Notes: generated by a model not told the origin, from the letters alone. 64,000 nucleotides of DNA from Desmodesmus armatus (GCA_007449985.2 VIIQ02000103.1:186001-250000), one strand, 5' to 3'; counted from the first letter of the stretch, positions 1 through 12,924 are shown. A program made the numbers and translations.

Positions 1-162
1 GAATATTGATGGGGCAAACTGTGCTCAGCTGGGGCCTCTATGTGTTGCGCCACGTCAGATGACTCACAGTGACTTGATTGTGGTAGGATCCTTTGTCCTG
101 ATCATCCCCAACGGCAGATAACCCTGACCCTGCATGATCCACAATCAGAAACAACAAGCAAC

Positions 163-913
163 ATGCACTTGTTCAAGCAGCTCTCCAGGTTGGGTCCACT
201 GCAGGAAGGCCTAGGGGTGACCCCAGTCCTGTGGCAAGTGCGCTACTTCAGTGCCACTGGATGTGCTGGGGAGAAGGAAGACACAGTGTTCACTGGCACT
301 GCCGATGTCCGCACCGGCAAGGCCCCTGAAGATGTGGCCACCGATTCAAATAGGTGAGCATGTCGTGACACAGCTGATTGCCATATGTGCGGCTGAGGAA
401 TGCAGCATGCCGCATGCAGGTGCGCAACCGTGTGGCAAATGCAGTGCGGCTTTTCACCCATGAGCAGCTGCAAGAGGCATGCATGGCTCCTCAGGAATAC
501 GCCTTGGCATGCATCACATCAGCTGGGAGAGCTCAAGCTGCCAGCGCATGTGCATTGCATGCTAATTTGCACTTCAAAGGTACCGTTCCTGCACATCCCT
601 TTTTGCCTTGCTTTTGATCTGATGTCCCTGCAATCAAACGCTCCTACGGCCGTGGCTTTCCTGCAGGCATTGGGTGTCTGGTGACGACCTTGGTACACGT
701 GCTGAGGCAGCCCTAGACAAGGCTGCAGAGGCAGCAGGAAGCACCGCAGGCAGTGAGCAGCAGCCAGAAGCAGCGGCAGAGGCCTTGGCTGATGATGAAG
801 CCTGCCACCCTGCAGACCCCTACTGCAGTGTGGGTGAGGCCGCCCCTCGCCCTGATGACCTCCATGAAGAGGGTGATGGTAGCACACCACCCTCTGCAGG
901 GTTTCCTGCTTGA
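163..913 (+). CDS. Unknown small protein, probably organelle-targeted (2 exons)
   Basis: Two exons, 163-353 and 667-913, join at phase 2 (AG|gtgagc to ctgcag|G) and give 145 residues. The first ATG after the upstream stops was taken as the start. The N-terminus (MHLFKQLSRLGPLQEG, then VRYFSATG) is basic, hydroxylated and free of acidic residues for about 30 positions, as in mitochondrial or plastid transit peptides. The mature part is acidic and low in complexity: GTADVRTGKAPEDVATDSNR, HWVSGDDLGTRAEAALDKAA, then Ala/Glu/Asp/Pro-rich sequence to the stop. I do not recognise a domain. A stress-related or LEA-like hydrophilic protein is one possibility. An extra small exon inside the 313-bp intron cannot be excluded. 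Confidence 0.45.
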
Positions 914-2553
914 GCCTGTGAACTGTTTGTGTTCTTTGTCTGCGGACGGCCGGTGTACCGCCCTTGCTTGTGTCATGCTGGCTGCTGTCTGCATTGAGGC
1001 ATGGCACATCACCAGCCACGCGCGCTCTGCCAGAGCAGTCATCATGATGTGTGTACTGATCGGCAGCAAGCCGGAGATAGTATCTACTTAGTGACCTCAC
1101 AGTGACCGTGAGGTTTTTAGTTGGTAGGTGGGATGCACCATGCAGTTGGGGTCTGATGGAGGGTATGCTGAGGACTAAATACAGCGGCTGGCAGGGCGCC
1201 TGATGCCGTCGGTCGCATGATTTGCGGCCCAACTGCCAGCCTTGCACATTACCAGCTCAAGCTTGCTGATTGTTGTTGGCTGCAGCAGGTCCATGCACAG
1301 TTTGCAGTGGGTGGATGCAGGCTTCATAGCCTATTTGGAATTTGACTGCTGCTGGGGCTCACTAGTAGTAGTTTGAATCAAGAAGTTGAGTCAGCTGGAT
1401 TGTGCTGGTGGCAAGTATCTGCAGGGTCCCTGAACATTTTGGTTGTGGGTGCCTGGTGCTTGGGTCACATGCACGCACGTGTGCTTTTATTGCATCACCA
1501 GCACGTGCCGCAGTGTGACATGTCCTGTACATGCCTTGCCTCCTAAACTGTCTCGCGATCAGGCCGATTTGCAAGGGCACCTGCACACCAGCAGAAGCCG
1601 AGGGGGCAGGGCAGCAGTTGCTGTGGCCAGCAACAGCTGGAGGCAGGCGTGTGATCTGGGTTCCCGTGTCAGATCGTGCCAGTCAAGACATGCTGTGTAT
1701 GGGCGACAATGCCTGCAATACTGTCCAAGCGCATGTGCTGGTTGGCAAGCAGACGATGTACTTGTGCAATTATAAGTGCGCTGATGGTCACACACATGCA
1801 GCAAGTGTGATGCACACCTGGGCAGGAGTATGGGTGGCTGTTCGCGCACCTGCAACTGCTGCACCAGCTTCTTTCATGTTGACTTAGGTGGTGCAAAGGG
1901 TTGACTTGTCAGCTAGTTAATCAGGGGCGCCACATCCGCGAACAAGGAAGCATCTGCACAGCTGGCGGCGTCCTGTACCATGTTGCAGCAGCGCCACTAG
2001 TTGCTGCCATATACTTACAACAATTGACCCCATGACTGCAGGGCGTTCCAAGACTGGCGGCGGAACTGTTGTTGAAGGTGTAGTGAAACGACAGAGTGCT
2101 TTGGTGAGATGGCAGCCAGCATCAACAGACAGTATTCACAGTAGGGTCAAGGGGTGCTGTCTTTGAGGCAGGAGTTTGTGTCCCATCCTTGTGCAGCTGT
2201 GAACAGTGTAGGCTGCAACCCATGTTGTCATAAGATGTCTTGTGTCACACATATATGTGCAATGCATCGCTGCACAGCAAGCATGGTGCAAGGAAACGTC
2301 CATGAACGTTCATGGAGTCTGGCCGCTTGAATGCCACCCACTTTGACCATACTTTTCAAAGTTAGTGAAGCAAAAGTTGTGTTCGGTGTTCTTCTATTCT
2401 CCTTCCAACCATGCTCACGCGGACGCAACAGCAGTGATCTGACAGTGATCAGCAATCAACTTCACAAGGGCCAGCCCTACTGAGATTGTCGATCGGTAGT
2501 GACAGTGCCTTGGACGATTCAAGACCAGGGTTGGTGATGGCACCACCTCCTCC
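914..2553. other. Intergenic stretch between the first gene and SEC10
   Basis: About 1.6 kb. Short open frames exist on both strands (for example 1531-1887 plus), but they have no recognisable domain, no splice-supported extension and look like chance. It should hold the 3' end of the first gene and the SEC10 promoter. I see no clear TATA box or repeat. Confidence 0.4.
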
Positions 2554-5500
2554 ATGCCTCAGACCCCACCATACCAGCCAAACTATGCAGCGCTGAGCAT
2601 TAACCCTGAGTACTTCAAAGAGGACTTCAGTGTAGATGCCTTCCTGGTCTCACTCACAAAGGATGTCATCGAGCCAGCAGCAAAGCAGGGCACCCGGGCT
2701 GCCACTGATGAAGCAGCAGCAAAGGAGACCATTGAGCGGGTGCTGCAGCTGCAGAAGCGGTTTGCTCGTGCTGAGGACGAGATAGCTCTGCTCAGCCATG
2801 AGGTGACAGCACAGCTGCTGGAGCTGCAGCATGGGACAGACCAGGATGAGCAGAACTACAAGGTGATGGCAGCCTGTACTGCTGCTGGTATTGCTGAGCG
2901 TGATGCTGATCTGGCAACATGAACACACTCAAAAGCCTCAGCAGAGGCCATGCAACTGTAATATGAACAGGACAAGCTCGCACTGCGTCTTCAGAAAGCA
3001 TGCAGAGCAGTCACTGCCTGAATTCAACGAACTCAGCAGCAGCTGTTCCATCGTTCAGCTCCCAGCACAAGCAGCAGCGCCACTTGCATGTCAGACAGCT
3101 TTGCTGTGGTCCCTGCCCATGTGGATGCCGGGACGCACCCAAAGGGGCACTGCTCACTGTCTTGGCAAGATCTAAGGATTGCAACTCACCATCAACGCCC
3201 CATATTGTGCTGTGCACAGGCTGAGGTCCGCACGCTGGAGCGTGTCAGTGAGCGCATCAAGGGCAGCATACGCGACATTGACAGCAGGGTCACGCGCATC
3301 AGCCAGACAGCAACACGCATCGGGGACAGACTGCAGGTGTGTTGAGGCCTGGAAGGGCTTGTAAGGAAGGCGCCGCTGGGAGCGCAGCTGCGCTAGCAAG
3401 CATGCAGTCGACGTATGTGGCCCACCAGCTTGCCGCAAATGAAGCAGGGGTCAGTCTGTACAAGGATGTCCTTGAGCAGGTGCAGCAGTGGGCTTCAGGC
3501 AGCCGACACCGGCACACAGCCCCACTGTCAGCCATCATGGCCACTAGCCATGCTTCTGTGCAGCTGTTCCTGTTTTGGCAATGCAATTCTGCACACCTGC
3601 CGTATCGCAGCTCCCGCACTACTGCTCCAGCAACAAAGCGGTGTCTTTGTGTTTGGGGTGTCTGCTGTGTGTCAGCACAGGGATTACTTGTGTAGCTAGC
3701 ATACGATGTGTGTGTTGGTGCTCTGCAGACAGCTGAGGCTGTTCGGCTGCGCTGCCTGGAGGCTCAGGAGCTGATAGGCCACCTGCAGACATTCAGCTGC
3801 CACAGCGCAGGCAGCGACTTTAGCAAGCTCCCACCTATCTTCACCAACGATGCCACCCTGGCGGAGGCAGCGGTGAGTGTGTTGCTGCTGACTCACAGCT
3901 GGCTGTGATCCCAGCTCTCTTGCTGGCTGTAGTTGCTCTGCTTGGGTCTGTCTGCAGGAATGTCCATACCTGCGGTCGGCATCCTTGCATACACCCTTGC
4001 AAGTCGGTTGTTTGTGCCAGGCTTTTGGCGTGGTTGGCGTTCGCTTTCATATTGATGCTTGCCAGTTGTTTTTGGTGTCTCACTATGTAAGCCTGACGGA
4101 GCAATGCGACCTTGGACCAGGTGCCTTTGGCACACCCACCAGGTAATCATGTGAATGGTTGTATGCTGTGTCTGTGTGCTGCGTGCTGTGTGCTGTGTGC
4201 TGTGCCGCCTGCTGTCAGGCTGTGCCGCGGCGGCTGAGCCACCTTGCGGGGGAGGTGCTGGCGGCCAAGCAGCGCAGCAAGGCCCTCACAGCAGAAAGCC
4301 CCGGCATGGCCACGCCAGGCAACACAGGAGGCATCGGCAGCGTGGAGCACACACTCAAGGTGAGGACTCAGTGGCTTTTTGTTTGCACAAACATACAGAC
4401 ACTGCACGCTCGCTGCACCGAGCCAATCCAGGATATTCTGCACTGCTAAGGCCACGGGCATGCTCATAGTACTGTCTGTGTATATTGCTGCCAGAATATG
4501 TGCATGACACCTTTCATGGAACACTGCCTGTCCTGCTCCCAACCCTCTGACCACTACCTTCAGGTGATTGAGGGCTACTCCAGCTGGCTTGAGAACCGTG
4601 TGGTGACCCGCTTTGATGCTGCCATTGCTGAGGGCAACTACGGCCAGCAGGCGCAGGTGGTAGCCATCATGACTGAGCTGGACAAGGAGAAGAGCATCGC
4701 AAAGGTCCGCCTTACACGTGCTGGGACAGCCCCCAAACTGCTGTTCCCTGTGGTGTGCCCACTAGGCACCCCCGGATGGGCTTCCCTTTTGAGTGATTGG
4801 CAGCCCTTTCTGCCAGAACTGCGCAGGCTGATGGTACCTCACAGCCAGAATAAAGTGATGGTGTGCTTTTCTATGCATCGGGCAAGGGTCACTGCTATAC
4901 ATATGTGAGGGGAAACACACTTTTTGTTTAGTGGCAGGTTTGCTGCCCTTGCAGCACCCATGCACAGCCCAGCGCTGCTGCTCCCGTGTCACCATATGCT
5001 GTTGTATGTGCTTCCGCTGCCGCTGCTGGTTCACGGTACCTTCCTCTCATGCTCTTTTGCTGTTGCCGCCACAGCGCTGGGTTGCCAGCCGGCCCATGTT
5101 CCTGGCCTTCGCCCCGGAGATGCTTGACGACTGGCTGCGTCGCGCCAACAGGGAGGCAGCAGTAGCCGCATCCAGCGCAGACGATGGCGACAGCAGCCTC
5201 ACAGATCCTGACGACACAGTCACGCGGCAGGGCAGGGTCCTGGCACGCCTGTACCGGGAGATGCATGCCTCCGCGAAGGATGAGTTCTCTGCAGCTCAGC
5301 ACGTGTTCCCCAAGCCAGCAATGGTGCTGGAGATGTTCCTGTCGCGGCTGCTGGAGCAGAACGTGCAGGCTGTGCTGGAGCGCCTGCTGCTGCCTGGCAG
5401 CACCGGCATGGCCACGCTTGCGGCCATTGCAGCGCAGCAGCAGGTGCCGGCGCAGGCAGGCGCTGGCGCGAGTGCAGCTGCTGCACAGGCAGGCCCTGGC

Positions 5501-8500
5501 GGGGCTGCGGCCCGTCCTGCAGGCCACGCTCGCACCAACAGCTTCATGGAACGCGCCTCCAACCTGGCGACGTCCTTTGCGGGAGCAGCATCACCAGGCG
5601 CAGCCAGTGCGGGCGGAGGCTCGATTGCTGGAGCTGCCGGGGCAGCTTCAGCTGGATCCTCTTCGCAGCAACAGCAGCAGCAGTCAGCCAGTCTGCAGCG
5701 GCAGCAGCTGCGGCTGCTGGTAGAGGCGTACGGCAAGACACAGCGGCTGGCCAGCAACTTGGAGAAGTCCGTCAAGAGCATCGCACCGTTGGATGTGGTC
5801 AACATGGCTGAGGGGCTGTGGCCGACCTTCCTAGGGAACTATCCTGAGCAGGAGCTGCTGTGGCTGGCGGCTGCATGTGCTGAGGAGGTGGGCTGGGTTG
5901 TCGGCACTGTGCAATGGCGTCAAAGGGTTGCGGGCGGTGGGTCGGTGTACATACTTGTGAATGGATGCGTGGCGCAATAGCGGCTTCACATCTAGCGTCA
6001 TCTCTGGTGCTGATCGACTGAAAGTCAGCATGGCTTGTGTACAGCCACCCACTATCCCATTGCGCTGCTGTCGCGACAACTGACTTTTGGTGGCCACCTC
6101 ATCTTCCTGAACGGCTGGAATAACATGCGTCATGCTGCCATGTTGTGTGTTTTGGTAGGTTACGTTACACGACACCCCAGAGCTAGACATGGACGTCTGC
6201 CTGCAGCTCATGTCTTGGAACAAGGAGGCCATCAACAGGGCACTCAAGCTCAGCGCGCCAGGCAAAGCAGCCCGTAACTGCCGCATACTGTTCCACCACC
6301 TGCTGCCGGGCGCAGCAGCACCTGTACTGCCGCCTGGGCCAGGCCCTGGTCAGGCAGCAGGGCCGGCTGGGTCTGCTGGGGGGTCACAGACAGGTGCAGC
6401 GGCACCTCACCCTGTTGCACACCCGGGCTGCTTGCTGGAGCAGTTGGCGAGGTGAGTGGGGTTTGGTGCCTCTCTGGCTGGCGGGGGCTTTTGTGTACTT
6501 GGGTGCGCAGTGTATGGCGACAACTAGGGGGGGGGGGTGGACACTTGCTGACATGTGCAGAGGATGAATGCTTGTGCGAAACTGACAAGGTAGCACAGGT
6601 CTGTCAATGAGTGGTGGACAGCTGCAGGGGCGGGTGTCACCTGGTGAATGACAGCTTCCTGTTCTCACTGACGCATGTGCACACCCTGTATGTCCGCCAC
6701 AATGCATACGCTGCAGGCACATCCTGGGTGGCGTTGAGTACTCGCTGGAGCTGTGCACGGCCAGCTCAGGCCTGGGTGGCAGTCTGGGTGGCAGCTTGTT
6801 GAAGCTGGGCTTTGGCACAGTCACCAAGGCCAACAGCAAGGAGATGGCTGGGTCCTTTGTGAATGAGCGCATCCGCAAGGCCCTGGCTGCAGCACACATC
6901 TCCTCACATGTCATGACAGCGTTGCAGGTACGTAGTGACATGTTCTTGCGAAAAAACGTATCCGTTAGTGATGACAGTAGCTCTGCAAACACCCCGGTGG
7001 TGTGTCTGATGATGATTATGATGTTCAGACAGTGCCTGACTACAGGATCGATCCCCAATGCGCATGTTTCAGCACTACATAAGGCGTGTTATCCTGAAGT
7101 GGCCTCGCACGTGTGTTTGACTGCAGGTGTACTTCAGTGGTGTGGTGGTGCCGGCTGTGTCCACGAGTGTCGCTGAGCTGTCGTCTGCGAGCTCGGCCCT
7201 GCTGTCACTCATTCGTGCTGTTGAGGACAGCATCACAGTGGTGCTGCGCAAGTGCGTGGATGCCTTCATTGCAGAGGTGCGGGGCATGGGATGGCTGGGC
7301 GGGAGGGGTTTGGTGAGGCAGGATGGGCCGGCAGGGACAATCCTGCAAAACGGGGCAGGGCAGGTTGTCTAGAGGTGGAGGTTGTTACAAGGGGTACTTT
7401 CACCACTAAGTGATACTGGCTATCCAATGCATCGCCAGGCTGTGTTGTGAACCATTGCCTGCGTGTATGCATGTATGGGACTGCAAGAACGCCAGCTCCT
7501 TTCAAGCTGCCACACATCTTCGCTTGCATAGCGATGTAAGACCGTCTCTTCTTTGCTTTTTGCCCCTGTGCTTGATCAGCTGCCCTGTTTTGTGCTGGTG
7601 CTGCGTGGTGCCTGCAGCTGGAGCGTGTGTTGGGCAGTGAGCAGCGGCGGTCGGACTTCATGCCGCGTGATGATGTGCTCAGCTTCGACCGCCCCACCTC
7701 AGCCTGCCTGCTGGGCACTGCGCTGCTGTCAGCACTGGGCTCTGCAGCCAAGGAGACACTGGAAGGCAACAACCTGCGCGCATTCCTGGCAGAGGTGGGG
7801 CGCATGGCCACCTAACAGCAGTACCGTACAGCTATCAGCAGTGCCTGTCATACACTGTACTGGCAGTAGGGTGAGGCAGTAGAATCAGGCAGAGCGGTCA
7901 GACTCAGGAGCTAGCAGGGCCGCTGGGCGCACTCCTGGCACACGCCACACACGCTTACCACAGACTCTGTTGTTCTGTGTGGCATGTGCCCAGCAGACTT
8001 CTGGGCCATGGGGCAGAATACTACAATGCTGATGGTGTTTGGCTGGCTTGTAGCTGGTCCGTCTGACGACGCATCGACGCTTTTTCTGCGTATGCAGGTG
8101 TCTCGCCGCTGCTACCAGGTGCTGCTGAGTCACATGACCCGCTTCACCTACAGCCCCACGGGTGCCCTGAAGTGGAAGAAGGATGTGAGCGAGTATGCAG
8201 AGGTGCTGGCCAGCTACGGGGTGCCAGCAGCTGACGAAGACATGGCATATATGCAGCAGGTGAGACTTGGTGCAGCCATGCCTGCCTAAATGTCCTTTTT
8301 TCCCTGAAAGCCAATGACAGCTACTTGCATCAGAAGACCTGGGCAATGTGCTGCAGCTGACATGGATCTTGCATTCGCAGCAGGTGAGGCTTATTGCAGC
8401 TGTGTTTCGTGCTCTGCAGTGCATTCATTTGAGAATCCGGGTGCCATAACAAGTTTGCTGGGGTGGTGCATTGCTGCATTGTTCCAGGGTACTTGTTCGA

Positions 8501-8912
8501 TGTGGTGTTGGCTGTCTCAAACTGTTGTGTTTGTGCTGTCTGCAGCTGCTGAATGTGCTGGTGGTGGCACCAGAGAGCCTGCTGGGCTTGGTGAACGGCT
8601 CACTGCGCATGGCACACAGGTGGGCAGCAGCAACTGGACCCAGCTTGCATCAATGCAATCGCAAATTGAGTCAGTGACGAATGGACTGGTTGTGAAAGTC
8701 AATGCGTCTTTGCAAGTTCAACTGCGGCGGCGCCATGTTGGCCATACTGATGTTGTGCAATCAAGGGGTGGGGTTGATGCTGTAACTGTCTTGTGTCTGC
8801 TTACAGGGATGCCCTGCGCTACATTGCGCTGCGTGAGGACTTCAAGACAGCTCGTGTGGATGGCAAGCCCCTCATGGCGCTGTTCTCTGGAGAGGGCATT
8901 CGGTTTGAATGA
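2554..8912 (+). CDS. SEC10: Exocyst complex component Sec10 (EXOC5), 13 exons
   Basis: Exons: 2554-2862, 3220-3336, 3729-3872, 4219-4359, 4564-4704, 5075-5887, 6159-6451, 6717-6927, 7127-7276, 7618-7794, 8098-8259, 8546-8619, 8807-8912. They join in frame to 945 residues; plant Sec10 is about 830. The excess is mainly an Ala/Gln/Gly-rich insert in exon 6 and a Gly/Pro-rich one in exon 7. Order and wording match plant Sec10: FKEDFSVDAF near the start, RDIDSRVTRISQTATRIGD in exon 2, WLENRVVTRFDAAIAEGNYG in exon 5, VASRPMF opening exon 6, WNKEAINRALKLS in exon 7, and NVLVVAPESLLGLVNGS then LREDFKTAR at the end. Sec10 is a subunit of the octameric exocyst that tethers secretory vesicles to the plasma membrane. 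Most junctions are phase 0. The ATG at 2537 is out of frame, which favours 2554. Confidence 0.93.
4165..4205 (+). repeat. GTGCTGT-type simple repeat in a SEC10 intron
   Basis: The intron before exon 4 contains an imperfect tandem array of a 7-base unit close to GTGCTGT just upstream of its acceptor. It is polypyrimidine-poor, which is odd for the region before an acceptor. Confidence 0.6.
8227..8405 (+). repeat. Exon 11 3' end and its decayed copy in SEC10 intron 11
   Basis: The last ~30 bases of exon 11 plus the donor (from GCAGCTGACGAAGACATGGC to GCAGCAGGTGAGACTTGG, about 8227-8270) recur with changes at about 8352-8395 (GCAGCTGACATGGATC, then GCAGCAGGTGAGGCTT). The copy includes a second GTGAG donor-like site. 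Compare the intron repeats in RPT5. Confidence 0.6.
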
Positions 8913-9100
8913 TGCTTCAGGGCAGGCCTGACATGGGTCCAGGATGTCGGGCCTGGCGTGTTTGAGCGGCAAATAGTTGATGTGTTTGTTGCGACCAGGT
9001 CGCTGCAATGCGACCATTCTACTTGAAATGCATTGTGTGGTTGACCACACCTCGCGTCGACACCTATGACTCACTTTGACAAACCGCCCGTCATGTCGCA

Positions 9101-9116
9101 CCTCATAATAATAAGG
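9101..9116 (+). promoter_or_regulatory. TATA-like element upstream of the HHE gene
   Basis: An AT-rich CATAATAATAAGG stretch lies about 50 bp before the ATG in otherwise mixed sequence. The position would allow a short 5' leader. Promoter function is inferred from composition and position only. Confidence 0.25.
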
Positions 9117-9165
9117 CCCCAACCTCGCTCTTTCACACCAAGTCTGCATCTTTTTCTGAAAAAGT

Positions 9166-11023
9166 ATGAGCCTTTTGGCCCTTCGTGTCCTGCGCCATAC
9201 TCGCAACTCCGCGTTTGCCGCTTCCGTTCGACGCACAAGCACCTCGTGCGCAAACTCCAGCATTCACAACAACATGCAGCCCATGACCGCAGACGAGCGT
9301 CCCAACATCCTCAGTGACATCAAACGCGACCACGCAGGATTCTTCAGCCTGCACCGTCGCTTCAGGGAGGAGCTCGGCCTGTCTGATGAGGAGAGGCAGA
9401 CCATCATCTGGCAGGTGGGCTAAGATGCATGATGGTGTTTGATGTGAGATCTGCAGAGCTGCAAGCCAGCAGCAAGCATGTAGCCTGGTATCAGGTGGAA
9501 ACATGCAGCCCGTGTGGTGCTGGCAATGGTCTTTCCATGGTGACGCGCCATGGAAAGGCCATTGCAGCTGCAACAATGCACTGCTCGCAGCGTCCGGGAA
9601 TGGTGCCCGCCACGGCCTGGCTTGCCAAGCTAGTCAACGATTACACCAGTGTTCAAGTCCACTTCCCCCTTGTACCCCCTTTCTTTGCCCCATGCAGCTG
9701 ATCCATGACCTTGTGGTGCACTCCCTTGCTGAGGAGGAGGTGCTGTACCCCGAGTTCAAGAACCTGATGGGCTCCAAATGTAGGGACCACGCCCTGTCTG
9801 AGCACAAGACCCTGAAGGATCTGCTCATGGACCTGGATTCAATGACCATCAGCAGCCCAGGCTTCAGTGTGAGTGCATGGCTGTGCAACTGTGGACAGAG
9901 TGTCCTTCCATGCTGCTGTTTTGTGTGCGCACCATAGGTGTGATGCGGTGTTGGTCACAGCTTGGCTGTTGTCTGTTGCGCCTTACCTATACATGCGGAT
10001 AGCAAGGCAACCATAGAAAAGTCGCCAACTTCTCATACTGTTTGCCTTGTACTTGCTGTGCTGTTGTTGTGTGCCATCAGGACAAGCTGGAGGTGATGAT
10101 GCACGTGAGTGATGCGCCTGTGCTTGGGACAGCTTCAAGCTGGCAGGGTTGTTAACCACGTTGGGTGTGCACTCGTTCCTGCAGCCGCACAGCCACCACA
10201 CGTGTCTTGAAAGTGACACAATGCACACTCAGGCCTTGCTGTGAGCGGGCCCCAGCACTTCTGCTTCAAGGATGTGTGGCGCCAAGTTGCACATTGGCTG
10301 CATTGTCGCAGGCAACAGCAGCATGACCGGGTCATCGGCATTGCAATCACAGCACCATGTGCTAGGCCAAGCAATTTCACTCCCCTCACCCCTGTCGCCC
10401 CCCCTTGCCCTCCACCCCCCTTTGCCCCCCCCCCCCCCCCAGGCCCTGAAGCACCACATTGATGAGGAGGAGAATGAGATGCTGGTTGACTACGCTGACA
10501 GGGTGGACAGGCACAAGCTGGAGGAGCTGTCAAGAAAGTTCCAAAGCTCCAAGGCCAGCGTGCCGACAAGGTGAGTGACAGGGCTTGACGGTACTGGGTT
10601 TGCAACCCTCCAAGACTGTCACATCCGGGTTGATCAACATTCATGAATGGCTGTTGACAGCAGTATTGCACAATTGAGCGCTGTATCCAGAAATCTGAAG
10701 GCACTCATTGACCATATGCTGAAGCATTGGAGAATCATGTGTGATGTGCAATGTAAATACATGCAGTTGTTTGTACGTGCACAGCTGTTTCGGGCGGAGT
10801 GCGGCATGTTGCATATGAGCCAGAACAGCAAGTCAATCTCACCCTTCAATATAAGTGAATGGCAATGCTGACTGTGCTGTGCATGTGCAGGCCCCACACT
10901 GCTGCTCCCGACAAGCCCATCACAGGCAACATAGTGATGAACAGGCTCACAGCTCCCATTGATAAGATGAGGGATGCAGCACGCTTTGCTGGCCATGCTG
11001 GTGCACCCTCAGGACCCCAGTAA
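9166..11023 (+). CDS. Hemerythrin-like HHE cation-binding protein, organelle-targeted (5 exons)
   Basis: Exons: 9166-9414, 9698-9868, 10081-10104, 10443-10570, 10891-11023, giving 234 residues. The first ~35 residues (MSLLALRVLRHTRNSAFAAS, then VRRTSTS) look like a mitochondrial or plastid transit peptide. The HHE four-helix bundle follows with its spaced His/Glu ligands: DIKRDHAGFFSLHRRFREEL, LIHDLVVHSLAEEEVLYPEF, RDHALSEHKTLKDLL and ALKHHIDEEENEML. Such proteins bind a di-iron centre and act in oxygen, NO or iron sensing or storage; the ligand and role here cannot be told. Exon 3 is a 24-base microexon (DKLEVMMH). Intron 4 ends in a long C tract directly at the acceptor. The C-terminal ~45 residues after the helices are Pro/Ala-rich with no known domain. 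Confidence 0.85.
10381..10442 (+). repeat. C-rich tract at the acceptor of HHE intron 4
   Basis: About 60 bases are almost all C with a few T/A/G, ending in an uninterrupted run of about 16 C and then AG. It serves as an extreme polypyrimidine tract and is probably length-variable. Confidence 0.7.
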
Positions 11024-12924
11024 AAAACCTTGATATGTATGTGTGTATTCCTTTGCTTTGACTGGATTAGACAAGTTGTCCCATCAGGGTGTACACTACA
11101 AATACATTGACCCAGCTGCAATGCTGGTTTGTCCTTGTACCTTGTGAGTGGAGATAGGTGTGTGTGGAGGATTGTGATGGTAGGGTAGGGCTGGTGGGTG
11201 GGGTGGGGTGGGGTGGGCGGGGTGGAATGGATGGGTGTTGATTTGATGGTATCACTTGTCGTGATCTTCTGATCAAACTGCTCACAAATGGATGTTTGAT
11301 GATGAGATGATGCTGTATATAATGAAAGGACCTGCTACCGCTGCTTGATAGGCTGGCTGGGTCCTGCAGGTGCCAGAGAAACTGTTGAAGTGCAATGTAG
11401 CTGCAGACAATTTGTGTGGCTTTGTAACTGGCACTTGGGAGTGGGTACAATTGGTGATGCTTTGGAAGCGCGGACCCTGCAGCAAGTATCGCTGTACAGT
11501 AAAATCGGCCCTGGCACACACTTTGTACAAAATGAAAGTGCGCAGAGCACGCTTGCTTGGCCTTACTATGGGTATTTGACTGACTTTGTTCTGTTTCTTG
11601 TGTCCACACTGGTATAGTTGCCTGCCCTCATCTCTGCACACAATAGGTTCCTAGCATGGCTGGCACTTGCTGCAATTCTGGTGGTTCTGCCTTCTTTGGT
11701 CAACCCGGTGTAGGTGGTGCAAACCACCGCAGGGGAGACAACTTATGAGGTTCACCTGGCTCGATCCTGGTGGGCAATGCCATTGTTGTTTGGCGAAAAT
11801 GTCCATGTAACATACTCCCCCAAAATGCAAGCATCGGCGAACTGCAAAGATGTTGTACAGAAGCAAACCGTTTACGACTGGTGTCTCCGAACATGACTTT
11901 AGTTGCTGTTACAGCTGCACCGTGATGCATTCGGCAGCAAAATTATCTTCCAGCCAAGTTTGCACCTGCCCTGATTGACATTGTAAGCAAAGCAGTGTCA
12001 CTTGTGTTGCTGACATTTGCATTGTGATGTGTGCACAGATGGTGATGATATGGAAATTGTGTTATTTTTCTGCAAGGACTGATACAAGCAAATGTACTCA
12101 ACTCAGCCCAACGGCTGCCCCCGCCAGCCGCCGTACGGTATGGTGCGACAGGCTCCCCGCATGACAGGCTGGCCATGTGAAGCTGGCAGCAGTTCTGGCA
12201 GTGTGCTCATTGCTTTGAGAATGTAGGCAAGCTACAGCTTCACAATATTTACGAAGGCTGTGGCAGTACTTCAAGGTAGTGTCTGTGAACACCCATGAAG
12301 TGTCCGGTGCTTCAGCCCTGCTGCAGACCAAATGTGCGACTACGGTAGGTGACATGAGTGGGGTCACTGTGACCATGCACCGTTAACTCATGATGTCAAC
12401 ATCATACCAAGTTGACATGGGTGGCATCTTCTGACAATGTGCATGTTGCAGTGTGCAACCATGGCTGTGGGTTTTGAACAGCCTGGAGACAGTTGCCAAC
12501 AGTTTCATTGATTTCATGACATGCAACCTGCTCTCCGATACGTGCAGAGAAAACCCTTTGATATCTGACAGGTTGGTTCTTCTACCGTCTGCTGTGGCCT
12601 TCTGTGTTCTGGGGGTTTGCTATTGTCGTGATCTGTCCGGAACAGAAACGTCCGACATACAGACAGGATCGGGATCAATATCCTCAATCTCACGAAGACC
12701 ACATACCTGCACTCACACTGGCCCTTCAGTCGGACCCCGGGCCAACAACAGATGACAGCAAGCCCTTTGCAACAACAGCAACAGCAGGTGTCCTTACCTC
12801 AGCTGGCGGTGGTGCCACAGCAGCAGCAGCACCTACAACAGCTGAACTGCGGGACAGCCACACATCAGCAGCCCAAGGGCAGCAGGCATACACACAGCAG
12901 CTGTGCGCTGCAAGCAGACCCACA
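11024..12924. other. Intergenic stretch between the HHE gene and the GDP-sugar transporter
   Basis: Mostly unassigned. A GGGGT-type array lies at 11193-11225. From about 12604 to 12924 the transporter's frame is open upstream of its first ATG and encodes Gln/Ala/Thr-rich sequence with no in-frame ATG. This is either 5' UTR or the tail of an upstream coding exon I could not connect. Short frames at 11345-11617 and 11714-11896 have no recognisable content. Confidence 0.4.
11193..11225 (+). repeat. GGGGT tandem repeat
   Basis: Tandem GGGGT/GGGT units in about 33 bases about 170 bp past the HHE stop codon. Four or more G runs on one strand could form a G-quadruplex. Confidence 0.7.

Noticed and set aside
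519..1247. 242-codon minus-strand frame overlapping the first gene
   Set aside because: It is antisense to a better-supported two-exon gene and shows no recognisable protein features.
4165..4205. Short tandem repeat array as a CRISPR-like structure
   Set aside because: Seven-base units without spacers in a eukaryotic intron; no CRISPR array is present in the window.
10381..10442. C-rich block as a possible regulatory or telomere-like repeat
   Set aside because: It sits directly before a splice acceptor in the HHE gene and is explained as an extreme polypyrimidine tract.
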